NCBI GenBank assembly: GCA_947258885.1
Contig: CAMYKD010000019.1
Span: forward strand, 1-62,893
From: an uncultured Kiloniellales bacterium
GTDB lineage: Bacteria; Pseudomonadota; Alphaproteobacteria; Kiloniellales; JAKSDN01
Direction: 5' to 3'
DNA length: 62,893 bases
Under the pieces are notes generated by a model that did no database searches, had not been told where the DNA came from, and was given only the letters and a program-made list of their open reading frames with translations. Each line of letters begins with the position of its first letter. Position 1 is the first letter of the stretch. Shown one piece after another: positions 26,826 to 34,350 of the stretch. A program made the translations under genes and the position numbers.

Positions 26826-27422
26826 ATGAAGGTGCCTGACTTTCAATTGCGCAGGGCAAACAACGCCGATCTGGATGCCTTTTACGGCTTGTTCGCGCAG
26901 GTGCAGTCGATCCACGCGGATGCCGAACCGGAATTCTTTCGTCCGCCCGAGAAGGACGAGACTTTCCGACAGTATTTCGAAGGCATCCTGGGCGATCCGG
27001 ATCAACACCTTCTGTTCGCCTGCCTCGATGGCGTTGAGGTCGGATTCGTCCAGTACGTCCTGGGCCTCCGCCCCCGGAACATCTTTCAGCCGGAACGGCG
27101 GGTTGGCTACGTCCATGGCTTGGTTGTCGACAAGGAGCATCGCCGGACGGGTTGTGCCGCCATGCTCATCGAGCATGTGAAGCAGGCGGCAAGGCAGGAG
27201 GATATTGCCCTGTTGGGCATCGATTTCTGGTCGTTCAACGATGCGGCCCGAGCCTGTTTTGAGAAAGCCGGATTCAAAGTGAACAAGGAGTTCGCGTGGC
27301 TTATACCAAAGGTAGGAAATACTGACCCATTTCACCGGGACGATTTTGGCCGCCAGTTAGGCGCGCGTTGTGCCGTGGTGCTGGCACCACAAGCGACGCG
27401 CGCCTCATCAAAGGACGGCTGA
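26826..27422 (+). CDS. GNAT-family N-acetyltransferase
   Basis: The 198-residue product from ATG 26826 has the acetyl-CoA-binding core VHGLVVDKEHRRTGCAAMLIEH (here split by the R/Q-x-x-G-x-G/A loop RRTGCA), preceded by FACLDGVEVGFVQY and followed by FWSFNDAARACFEKAGFK. Substrate unknown. GC content is lower than in neighbours. The domain should end near EFAWLIPK; the last 38 residues are unrelated, reading into DNA after a likely older stop, so the gene tail may be a fusion or rearranged end. Confidence 0.75.
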   Translation: MKVPDFQLRRANNADLDAFYGLFAQVQSIHADAEPEFFRPPEKDETFRQYFEGILGDPDQHLLFACLDGVEVGFVQYVLGLRPRNIFQPERRVGYVHGLVVDKEHRRTGCAAMLIEHVKQAARQEDIALLGIDFWSFNDAARACFEKAGFKVNKEFAWLIPKVGNTDPFHRDDFGRQLGARCAVVLAPQATRASSKDG

Positions 27423-27514
27423 TGGTTCCCTGCCCTGTTGGACGAGCAGGAACCCGGACATGACAAGCGCCGGGCACATGCGTGCCCGGCGCCGGCCGTC
27501 TCGATTGGCGCGGA

Positions 27515-27949
27515 TCAGCCCTGGGGCTGCGGCGCGGGGCCTTCGGGGGCCTCGGGCCGCCCGGACCGGCGCTTGCGGTCGGCCATGAACTGGTCGAACT
27601 CGGCCTTGTCCTTGGCGTGGCGCAGGCGCTCGAGGAAGTCCTTGAACTCCGTCTGCTCGTCCTCGAGACGGCGCAACGTCTCCTCGCGATATTCGTCGAA
27701 GGCGTGGTTGCCGCTCGACGCCGCGCGCCGCTCCCCGCCAAACCAACTCTCGGCGCCCGAACGCTTGCGCTCGGTGCCGTCACGGTGCCAGCGGCCGGGG
27801 CCGCCATGTCTCCAGCATCCCATACGTCCACTCCATATCAGATAGGCCAGGATCGCCAAGCCGATGGGCCAGAAGAGGATGAATCCGAGGACCATCACAA
27901 GGATCCAGGCCGGCTTGCCGTAGTCGTCCAATTTCGCCGCGAGTTCCAT
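27515..27949 (-). CDS. DUF2852 membrane protein
   Basis: A 144-residue protein with one N-terminal hydrophobic segment (WILVMVLGFILFWPIGLAIL) followed by a Trp/Arg/Gly linker and a helical, charged domain with FDEYREETLRRLEDEQTEF and FLERLRHAKDKAEFDQFMADR. This is the DUF2852 layout common in alphaproteobacteria. Function unknown; envelope location inferred. A palindrome 9 bases upstream of its ATG matches one at the tetR start, so it is probably controlled by that regulator. Confidence 0.82.
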   Translation of the reverse strand: MELAAKLDDYGKPAWILVMVLGFILFWPIGLAILAYLIWSGRMGCWRHGGPGRWHRDGTERKRSGAESWFGGERRAASSGNHAFDEYREETLRRLEDEQTEFKDFLERLRHAKDKAEFDQFMADRKRRSGRPEAPEGPAPQPQG

Positions 27950-27957
27950 CGGAGCCT

Positions 27958-27978
27958 CATGTAAATGGTGTTTACATT
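27958..27978. promoter_or_regulatory. Putative TetR operator upstream of the DUF2852 gene
   Basis: CATGTAAA-TGGTG-TTTACATT is an imperfect 21-bp palindrome (8-bp arms, one mismatch) immediately upstream of the start codon at 27949. It matches the palindrome at 28690-28710 in both arms and spacer length. Confidence 0.7.
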
Positions 27979-28047
27979 AATCTAGCTGGCGACGATCTTT
28001 CCGCCTGTCAAGGGCTGCCGCATTCTCCGCAGCGAAAAAAAACCGAC

Positions 28048-28692
28048 TCAGCGATTCTGGTCGCCGCCGAGGCCGAGCCCGCCCAGGTAGACCAGCAGGC
28101 CGGCCTCGAGCAGGTCCTCCGGCGGCATCGGCAGCGCGCGCCGTGCGGCATCGCCCCGGGCGAACAGCGTGGCGATGCCGTGCGCCATGGCCCAGACGTG
28201 CAGGCTCACCATGAGGGACGGCGGGCGGGTCGGCTTCGGCAGCCGCGCGCAGAGCGTTTCCGAGGCCTGTCGCACGACCGCGAAGGCCTGGTCCGCGGCC
28301 CGCGCCAGCTCCGGGTCCAGGTCGGGCGGAAGCTGGGCCTCGAACATCGCCGTGAAATAGGCCGGCTCGGTCCTGGCGAAGGCGAGGTAGGCCCGGCCGG
28401 TGTTTTGCAGAGCCTCGAAAGGCTCGGGCCGGCCCTCGTCCCAGGCCCGCGCGAGCTCGGCCGCGAAGCGCTCGAAGCCGCGCCGCGCGACATCGGCCAT
28501 CAGCGCGTCGCGGTCGCGGAAATGCCTGTAGGGCGCGGCCGGGCTGACCCCGGCCAAACGGGCGGCTTCGGCGAAGGTGAAGCCGGCGGGGCCTTTTTCG
28601 GCGATCAGATCCAGCGCCGCCGCGATCAGGGTCTCGCGCAGATTTCCGTGGTGATAACCGCGCCGTTTGCGGCCCTGTCTCGACCAGCTCAT
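28048..28692 (-). CDS. TetR/AcrR-family transcriptional regulator
   Basis: A 214-residue regulator. The N-terminal HTH is AALDLIAEKGPAGFTFAEAARLAGVSPAAPYRHFRDRDALM, with recognition helix around VSPAAPYRHF. The C-terminal ligand domain contains GRAYLAFARTEPAYFTAMFE and SLHVWAMAHGIATLF, typical of the WHG-type TetR_C class. ATG 28692 is chosen because the palindrome 28690-28710 straddles it; a longer frame upstream would bury the operator inside the gene. It likely represses itself and the downstream DUF2852 gene. Ligand unknown. Confidence 0.85.
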   Translation of the reverse strand: MSWSRQGRKRRGYHHGNLRETLIAAALDLIAEKGPAGFTFAEAARLAGVSPAAPYRHFRDRDALMADVARRGFERFAAELARAWDEGRPEPFEALQNTGRAYLAFARTEPAYFTAMFEAQLPPDLDPELARAADQAFAVVRQASETLCARLPKPTRPPSLMVSLHVWAMAHGIATLFARGDAARRALPMPPEDLLEAGLLVYLGGLGLGGDQNR

Positions 28693-28710
28693 GTAAAGGG
28701 CTTTTACATG
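28690..28710. promoter_or_regulatory. Putative TetR autoregulatory operator
   Basis: CATGTAAA-GGGCT-TTTACATG is a 21-bp palindrome with perfect 8-bp arms; its left end overlaps the tetR start codon. The second copy precedes the DUF2852 gene. Confidence 0.75.
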
Positions 28711-28767
28711 AATTGCGCCTCGCGCGCAGCCCAAATACCAAAGGTCGTTCAGAGCGGCCTTCGGTCT

Positions 28768-30078
28768 CTACTCATCCGGCGTCTGGTCCTGGGCGGATTC
28801 CAGGGCGATGGCGACGGCGACCGGCGAGGTGCGCGGCACGTAGACGTGCGGGCCCTGCTCCTCGGGCGGCATGCCGGCGCGCCGCGCCATGCGGTAGAGG
28901 GCGAAGCCGCCGAGCGCCACGTGGACCAGGGCCAGGAACCAGAAGAAACCGGCCGTGCCCAGGAACGACATGGCGAGCGCGGCGCCGATCGGCCCCAGGG
29001 TGGCGCCGGCCCCTGTCACCAGCACCAGGCTGCTGCTGGCCCCGACCATCTGCTCGGGCGTCAGGTGGTCGTTGGTGTGGGCCAGGCTGAGCGAATAGAG
29101 CGGGAACGACAGCGCGCCGAACAGGCCGACCAGGGCCAGCAGGCCCCAGACCGAATGGCCGGCGACCGCGACCGCCGCGCCGGCGGCAAGCGCGGCGGCC
29201 AGGGTGACGACGATCATGACCCGGCGCCGGTCGAAGCGGTCGGATAGGTGGCCGATCGGCCACTGCAGGGCGACGCCGCCCAGGATCGCGGCGCTCATGA
29301 AGAAGGAGATCTGGGCCAGGGACAGGCCGGCGTTCTCGGCGTAGACGGCGCCCATGCCGACCAGTGCGCCGTTCGACAGGCCGGTCGCCACGCAGCCCAG
29401 GACGCCGAGCGGCGAGATGCGGTAGAGCTGCCTCAGGCTGACCTTCGCCGTCGTGTCGAAGCGCGGCGCCGGGCTGGCGGTCAGCAGGATCGGGATCAGC
29501 GCGAGCGAGACCAGGATCGAGACGGCGACGAAAAGAAGGAACCCGCCGGGATCGGCCGCGTTCAGCAGCAGCGGGCCGGCCGCCATGCCGGCGAGGCCCA
29601 CGACCATGTAGACCGAGAGCAGCTGGCCGCGCAGCTCGTTGGTGACCCGGTCGTTTAGCCAGCTTTCGGCGACCACGTAGATCCCCGCGTAGCAGAACCC
29701 GGTGGCCAGCCGCATGGCGGTCCAGCTGACCGGCGTCAGGAAGACCACGTGGAGCAGCGCCACGATCGAGGCGAGCGAGGCGAGGGCCGCAAAGACCCGG
29801 ATGTGGCCGACCCGGGCGACCAGCTTGGGCGCCAGGGTCGAGCCCGCCGCGAAGCCGGCGAAGTAGCCCGACATGACAAAGCCGGTGGCCGTCGTCGGAA
29901 ATCCCTCGAGCATCGCGCGGACGCCGAGCAGAGAGGCCTGCAACCCGTTTCCGAGCATGACCAGGGCCATGCCGAGAAGCAGCGCCCAGCAGGCCGCGAC
30001 CGCCGCAACCATCGGGTTGTTGGCACCGCCCCCGGCGATCATCGGGCCGGATGCGCCGTCCGGATTCATGGCCGTCAT
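28768..30078 (-). CDS. MFS transporter (YcaD/UMF-like)
   Basis: A 436-residue twelve-helix carrier from ATG 30078, behind GGGGGGACC. Visible motifs are GNGLQASLLGVRAMLEGFPTTATG, FCYAGIYVVAESWLND and HLSDRFDRRRVMI (the D-R-x-x-R-R loop A between helices 8 and 9). The sequence style is that of YcaD-type MFS proteins of unknown substrate, often efflux carriers. It lies upstream of tetR on the same strand and diverges from a LysR gene, with a palindrome between them. Confidence 0.83.
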   Translation of the reverse strand: MTAMNPDGASGPMIAGGGANNPMVAAVAACWALLLGMALVMLGNGLQASLLGVRAMLEGFPTTATGFVMSGYFAGFAAGSTLAPKLVARVGHIRVFAALASLASIVALLHVVFLTPVSWTAMRLATGFCYAGIYVVAESWLNDRVTNELRGQLLSVYMVVGLAGMAAGPLLLNAADPGGFLLFVAVSILVSLALIPILLTASPAPRFDTTAKVSLRQLYRISPLGVLGCVATGLSNGALVGMGAVYAENAGLSLAQISFFMSAAILGGVALQWPIGHLSDRFDRRRVMIVVTLAAALAAGAAVAVAGHSVWGLLALVGLFGALSFPLYSLSLAHTNDHLTPEQMVGASSSLVLVTGAGATLGPIGAALAMSFLGTAGFFWFLALVHVALGGFALYRMARRAGMPPEEQGPHVYVPRTSPVAVAIALESAQDQTPDE

Positions 30079-30159
30079 GGTCCCCCCGCGGAACAACCGA
30101 ATCTGATGGAATGTGGCGTCGGCGGTTGCGATTGGGAAACGAATTATCTAAACCATATC

Positions 30160-30176
30160 GATCGAATTTTTCGATC
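30160..30176. promoter_or_regulatory. Palindrome in the MFS-LysR intergenic region
   Basis: GATCGAA-TTT-TTCGATC is a perfect inverted repeat with 7-bp arms, 20 bases upstream of the LysR start codon and 82 bases from the MFS start, in the most AT-rich part of the gap. Such spaced palindromes are typical LysR binding sites. Confidence 0.5.
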
Positions 30177-30195
30177 AACGTGCGGAGTAGAGCCG

Positions 30196-31056
30196 GTGAA
30201 CATCGAGCACATCCGGAGCTTCCTCGAGGTCGCGGCGACGGGAAACTTCCACCGCGCGGGCGAGCGCCTGCACGTCACCCAGTCGACCGTGAGCGCCCGG
30301 GTCCAGGCACTCGAGCAGCGCATCGGCCAGCCGCTGTTCACCCGCGGCCGCGGCGGGGTCGCGCTGACCACGGCCGGGCGGCGCTTCCACCGCTACGCCG
30401 TGGCCACAGTGCGCGCCTGGGAGCAGGGGCGCCAGGAGACCGCGTTGCCCGAGGGCTTCCGCGCCTCCATCGCGCTGGGCACCCAGGTCAGCCTCTGGGA
30501 GCGCCTGGTGCTGAAATGGATCCCCTGGATGCGCGCGGCCCTGCCGGACGTCGCGCTCAGGCTCGAGGCCGACTATTCGCCCAGCCAGATGCAGAAGCTG
30601 GGTGACGGCCTGCTCGACATCGGCGTCATGTACATGCCGCGCCACATGCCCGGCCTGGCGGTCGAGACGCTGCTGGTCGAGAAGCTGGTCCTGGTGTCGA
30701 CGCGGCCGCGCAAGGTGGCCCCGGACTGGGTCGCCGACTACGTCTTCGTCGACTGGGGCGAGGACTTCCTGGTCCAGCACCGCCAGGCCTTCCCCGAGAT
30801 GGAGACGCCGGCCGTCTCGGTCGGCCTCGGCGCCATGGGCCTGCAGCACATCCTGGCCGGCGGGGGCTCGGGCTATTTCCCGCTGCGCGCGGTGCAGCCC
30901 CTGCTCAAGGACAAGCGCCTCTACCGGGTGGCCAAGGCTCCGGTGTTCCAGCGTCCGGCCTACCTGGTCTACAGCGCCGATCCCAGCGACCAGGACCTGC
31001 TCGACCAAGCCCTCGAGGGCCTGCGCCGCGTTGCCCGGCAGGCGGCGGACGGATGA
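30196..31056 (+). CDS. LysR-family transcriptional regulator
   Basis: A 286-residue LTTR from GTG 30196. The winged HTH is visible as HIRSFLEVAATGNFHRAGERLHVTQSTVSARVQALEQRIGQPLFTR. The effector domain begins around residue 90. Its last 133 codons exist in a second, truncated copy at 32751-33149. It probably regulates the divergent MFS gene or the downstream dehydrogenase; the palindrome at 30160 is a candidate site. Confidence 0.88.
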   Translation: MNIEHIRSFLEVAATGNFHRAGERLHVTQSTVSARVQALEQRIGQPLFTRGRGGVALTTAGRRFHRYAVATVRAWEQGRQETALPEGFRASIALGTQVSLWERLVLKWIPWMRAALPDVALRLEADYSPSQMQKLGDGLLDIGVMYMPRHMPGLAVETLLVEKLVLVSTRPRKVAPDWVADYVFVDWGEDFLVQHRQAFPEMETPAVSVGLGAMGLQHILAGGGSGYFPLRAVQPLLKDKRLYRVAKAPVFQRPAYLVYSADPSDQDLLDQALEGLRRVARQAADG

Positions 31057-31553
31057 TACTGAGCGGGCAGGACGTAGAGACCGCGTTTCAGGCCTTCCAG
31101 GTCCAGCCGGCGACACGCCGAGCCTAGCCGACCTCGGGGCCGGTTGGATGGCTTCCGCGATGACCCGGCTCGAACACTGCCTCGAGGATGCCACCCTTCA
31201 CGCGAATCGGCTTGTCGGCTACCATTGGCGATGCCCTACGGGTCATGATGGAAAGCGCTGGCGGGCTTATGCCTTTAGTATTATACCAGCGAGCCGATGA
31301 ATGAAGTCGTTGCGAACTCGCCCTCATACTTCGTCCCTCGACAAGCTCGGGATGAGGAAGCTCAGAGCATGAGGGCTTCAAATTGAGCCCCTCATCCCGA
31401 GCCTGTCGAGGGACGGAGGCCGGATCACCGGCGGGACGCTCGCGCTACACGCGCCATTCGATGCGCGAGACCTGGTATCCGATCGGCCCGGGCGACCCGA
31501 TCCGCTCCCATGAAATGCGTCATTATCAGTGATCTTTGGTATGAGGATCGAGC
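31057..31553. other. Intergenic region with REP-like hairpin and a possible coding remnant
   Basis: About 500 bases without an intact gene. It holds the hairpin at 31332-31415. From about 31434 to the TGA at 31537-31539 a frame reads protein-like text (TRHSMRETWYPIGPGDPIRS) with no start of its own, which may be the C-terminus of a lost gene. Confidence 0.5.
31332..31415. repeat. REP-like hairpin of the CCTCGACAAGCTCGGGATGAGG type
   Basis: Arms at 31332-31357 and 31390-31415 are 26-bp inverted repeats with one or two mismatches; a smaller CCCTCAT/ATGAGGG pairing lies around and inside them. This motif is widespread in GC-rich proteobacteria and is unrelated to the other hairpins here. Confidence 0.75.
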
Positions 31554-32645
31554 ATGAGCAAGAAAATCAAAAGCGTCGCCGTGCTCGGCCTGGGCAAGGT
31601 CGGAACGCTCGCGGCGGTGCTGCTGCACGAGACGGGCTTGGACGTCACGGGCTTCGACGTCGACATGCCGCAGGACGACCTGCCGTTCCGGGTCGAGCAC
31701 AAGTCCGCCGCCGCCGAAAGCGAGGTCGAGGCGCTGTGCGGCGGATTCGACGCGATCCTGTCCTGTCTGCCTTATCATATGAACGTCGGGGTCGCGACCG
31801 CGGCGCACCGGCTGGGGCTGCATTATTTCGATCTGACCGAGGACGTGCCCACGACCAAGGCGATCCTGGAGATGAGCGGGACGTCGAAAGGCGTGATGGC
31901 GCCGCAGTGCGGCTTGGCGCCGGGTCTCGTCGGCATCATCGGCGCCCATCTCGCCGAGCAGTTCGAGCAGGTCCGCTCCATCAAGCTCAGGGTCGGCGCC
32001 CTGCCGCAAAATCCGACCGGCTTGCTGGGCTACGCCTTCAACTGGTCGCCCGAGGGGGTGGTCAACGAATACCTCAACGACTGCGAGGTGATCGAGGAGG
32101 GGCAGCACAAATGGATCTCGCCCATGGAGTGGGTCGAGAAGATCTACGTCGACGGACACCGGCTGGAGGCCTTCACGACCTCCGGCGGCCTGGGTACCAT
32201 GTGCGAGACCTATCTGGGGCACATCGAGAACCTCGACTACAAGTCGTTGCGCTACCCGGGACACGTGGAGTTGATGAACTTCTTCTTTCATGAACTGCTG
32301 ATGCGGGAGAAGCGCGACCTTGCCGGCGAGATTCTGACCTACGCGAAACCGCCCGTCGACGACGACGTCGTTCATATCCACGTTTCGGCGGAGGGCATGA
32401 TCGATGGGAGCCTGCAGCGGAAGGAATACGTCCGCTCCTACTACCCGATCGAGATCTCGGGCCGCGTTTGGCGCGCCATCGCCTGGACGACCTCCGCCTC
32501 GGTCTGCGCAGTGATCGAGATGGTCAACCGGGGAGATCTGCCGGCCAAGGGGTTCCTCAAGCAGGAGCAGATCCCGCTCGACCCGTTCCTGCGAACCCGC
32601 AACGGCCGCCTTTACCAGGCGGCGCAGGGAGGCCGTGCCGGATAG
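31554..32645 (+). CDS. Saccharopine dehydrogenase-family oxidoreductase
   Basis: The 363-residue protein starts with the Rossmann motif VAVLGLGKVGTLAAVLLHETG and D38-type VTGFDVD. SCLPYHMNVGVATAAHRLGLHYFDLTED and APQCGLAPGLVGIIGAHLAEQ are the family signatures, and the C-terminal part carries the alpha/beta insertion domain. Members include saccharopine, lysine 6- and carboxynorspermidine dehydrogenases; which amino acid is used here is unclear. A remnant of an aminotransferase faces its 3' end, hinting at a former amino-acid catabolic cluster. Confidence 0.8.
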   Translation: MSKKIKSVAVLGLGKVGTLAAVLLHETGLDVTGFDVDMPQDDLPFRVEHKSAAAESEVEALCGGFDAILSCLPYHMNVGVATAAHRLGLHYFDLTEDVPTTKAILEMSGTSKGVMAPQCGLAPGLVGIIGAHLAEQFEQVRSIKLRVGALPQNPTGLLGYAFNWSPEGVVNEYLNDCEVIEEGQHKWISPMEWVEKIYVDGHRLEAFTTSGGLGTMCETYLGHIENLDYKSLRYPGHVELMNFFFHELLMREKRDLAGEILTYAKPPVDDDVVHIHVSAEGMIDGSLQRKEYVRSYYPIEISGRVWRAIAWTTSASVCAVIEMVNRGDLPAKGFLKQEQIPLDPFLRTRNGRLYQAAQGGRAG

Positions 32646-32750
32646 GGTTCTTCCTCGACGGTGATCGCCGCATCGAGAAGCTGCCGACCAAGAGTGCGGC
32701 AAGCCGCGTCGAGGATCCGCAGGGTGTCTTCCAGCTCCGCCGGACCGTGC
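32612..32750 (-). pseudogene. Remnant of a class III aminotransferase C-terminus
   Basis: On the minus strand, just before the LysR-copy junction, the frame reads STAHGPAELEDTLRILDAA and continues CRTLGRQLLDAA, matching the usual C-terminal STAHTxxDIxxTLxxxDxA helix of class III (glutamate-1-semialdehyde-like) aminotransferases. It is cut at 32751 where the LysR duplicate begins, and its stop at 32612-32614 overlaps the end of the dehydrogenase gene on the other strand. Assignment is by motif memory only. Confidence 0.4.
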
Positions 32751-33149
32751 GCGGTCGAGACCCTGCTGGTCGAGAAGCTGGTCCTGGTATCGACCCGGCC
32801 GCGCAAGGTGGCCCCGGACTGGGTAGCCGACTACGTCTTCGTCGACTGGGGCGAGGACTTCCTGGTCCGGCACCGCCAGGCCTTTCCCGAGATGGAGACA
32901 CCGGCCGTCTCGGTCGGCCTCGGCGCCATGGGCCTGCAGCACATCCTGGCCAACGGCGGCTCGGGCTACTTTCCGCTGCGCGCGGTGCAGCCCCTGCTCA
33001 AGGACAAGCGTCTTTACCGGGTGGCCAAGGCCCCGGTGTTCCAGCGTCCGGCCTACCTAGTCTACAGCGCCGATCCCAGCGACCAGGACCTGCTCGACCA
33101 GGCCCTCGAGGGCCTGAGCCACGCCGCCCGACAGGCGGCAGACGGGTGA
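32751..33149 (+). pseudogene. Truncated duplicate of the LysR regulator (effector domain only)
   Basis: This segment aligns without gaps to 30658-31056 (constant offset 2093) and ends at the equivalent stop codon. Translated, it differs from the intact copy at five residues near its end and middle. The HTH and the first half of the effector domain are missing; upstream is the aminotransferase remnant. It cannot bind DNA. Confidence 0.88.
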
Positions 33150-33234
33150 GCGGGCGGGGCGAATGTGGTGAGCGCGTGTCGTGATCGGCTATTCATGACC
33201 CGACGCGGCCAATGAGCCGCGAAAGTCGCCGCGC

Positions 33235-33726
33235 TCAGATGTACCGATAACCAGAATCCAATGGCACTTGGCGCGACTTTGCGGCCTCCGCGATTCGGCC
33301 ACGGACGAATTCGCAGAAGCGCTCTTCGTCTTTCCTGCTGGCGAAGGCGCGCCGCGGAACGGGGACAAAATGCACGGACGTGAGCATAAGCAGGATCATG
33401 GCCCTGGTCTTCCGCAGCTCGCGGATCGCGGCCCAGCGATAGACCGCGTTCCAGGCCGCGCCGCGCAGCGTGAGGTCGTCCGGCCCCGCGATCATCCGCT
33501 GCGCCCCGCAGTGCACCCCGTCCTGCCCGCGGTTCGCCGGGTCATCGCGGTCCAGGAGCATGCCCACCCAGGCAAACGGAATCAGGACGATGAATATGAT
33601 ACGAATACACAGGGACGCCATGACGGGCCAGCTACGGCATATCTGCTTAGCCTTCAGCTTGGAATAGACGCGGTCCAACTCCTTGCCCGAGACGGTGAAC
33701 GCGAGCTCGATGCCGCCGGTCTTCAT
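33235..33726 (-). CDS. YcxB-like domain membrane protein (first of a pair)
   Basis: A 163-residue protein with a hydrophobic segment near residues 33-58 (VMASLCIRIIFIVLIPFAWVG). The C-terminal strand-helix unit SVHFVPVPRRAFASRKDEERFCEFVR is the YcxB-like ending also present in its neighbour. Its ATG at 33726 overlaps the stop of the upstream gene (33723-33725), so they are co-translated. The GC content is lower than average. Function unknown. Confidence 0.65.
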   Translation of the reverse strand: MKTGGIELAFTVSGKELDRVYSKLKAKQICRSWPVMASLCIRIIFIVLIPFAWVGMLLDRDDPANRGQDGVHCGAQRMIAGPDDLTLRGAAWNAVYRWAAIRELRKTRAMILLMLTSVHFVPVPRRAFASRKDEERFCEFVRGRIAEAAKSRQVPLDSGYRYI

Positions 33727-34292
33727 TTACGGTCCCCGATGCGTGACGCGACGAGATCCTTGAAGCTTTCACCGGCCGCTTCGTCCGTGAAGGCCCGCTT
33801 GGGTACGATGATGTTGTCGCGTTTGGTGAACACCAGATAGAAGGTGTCCGGGCCTTCGCCGAAGTCGCGAAAACCCTCCCAGGCGTAGAAGTTTCGCACC
33901 AAGCCAAAGGTGACGGTAAGGCCCTCGGGCCGCAGGTCGAAGCGCGCCCGGCCAAGGTTAAACCCCTCGCGCAGCGCCGAATGGTCGAGCCTGTCGCCAT
34001 CCCAGCGCCTGTGCTCCCATGACACGGCTAAGCCAAGGCAGGCGAACAACAGCCCAATCACGAGGACGGTGAAGTAGATTGGATGTTGGATCCAGTGGTC
34101 CAGGCCTTTGCTATAGATGAGATAGGGGGCAAACCCGACAAAGGCGACTGCCGCTAGGAGGGCAAGAACCGACTCTCGGGCAGATTCGGGATCCCGATCC
34201 TGGGAGCCACCGTTCTCCTCGGCGTACCGCTCGTCGAGGAAAGCGATGAAATCACGTTGATCGTCCGGCGAAATGTCGGCTGAGAACTGCAC
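33723..34292 (-). CDS. YcxB-like domain membrane protein (second of a pair)
   Basis: The 189-residue product from GTG 34292, preceded by GGGGGAG, has two transmembrane helices (VLALLAAVAFVGFAPYLIY and YFTVLVIGLLFACLGLAV) and then the YcxB domain: LTVTFGLVRNFYAWEGFRDF, FYLVFTKRDNIIVPKRAFTD. This is the full YcxB arrangement of two helices followed by a small beta domain. A longer frame upstream (to 34433) would run into the preceding gene, so the GTG start is preferred. The pair may form a membrane complex; role unknown. Confidence 0.72.
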   Translation of the reverse strand: MQFSADISPDDQRDFIAFLDERYAEENGGSQDRDPESARESVLALLAAVAFVGFAPYLIYSKGLDHWIQHPIYFTVLVIGLLFACLGLAVSWEHRRWDGDRLDHSALREGFNLGRARFDLRPEGLTVTFGLVRNFYAWEGFRDFGEGPDTFYLVFTKRDNIIVPKRAFTDEAAGESFKDLVASRIGDRK

Positions 34293-34350
34293 GGCTCCCC
34301 CACGATCCTTACAGATCCCTCGATTCTGCCACCGATCCTTGAATTTTTGT

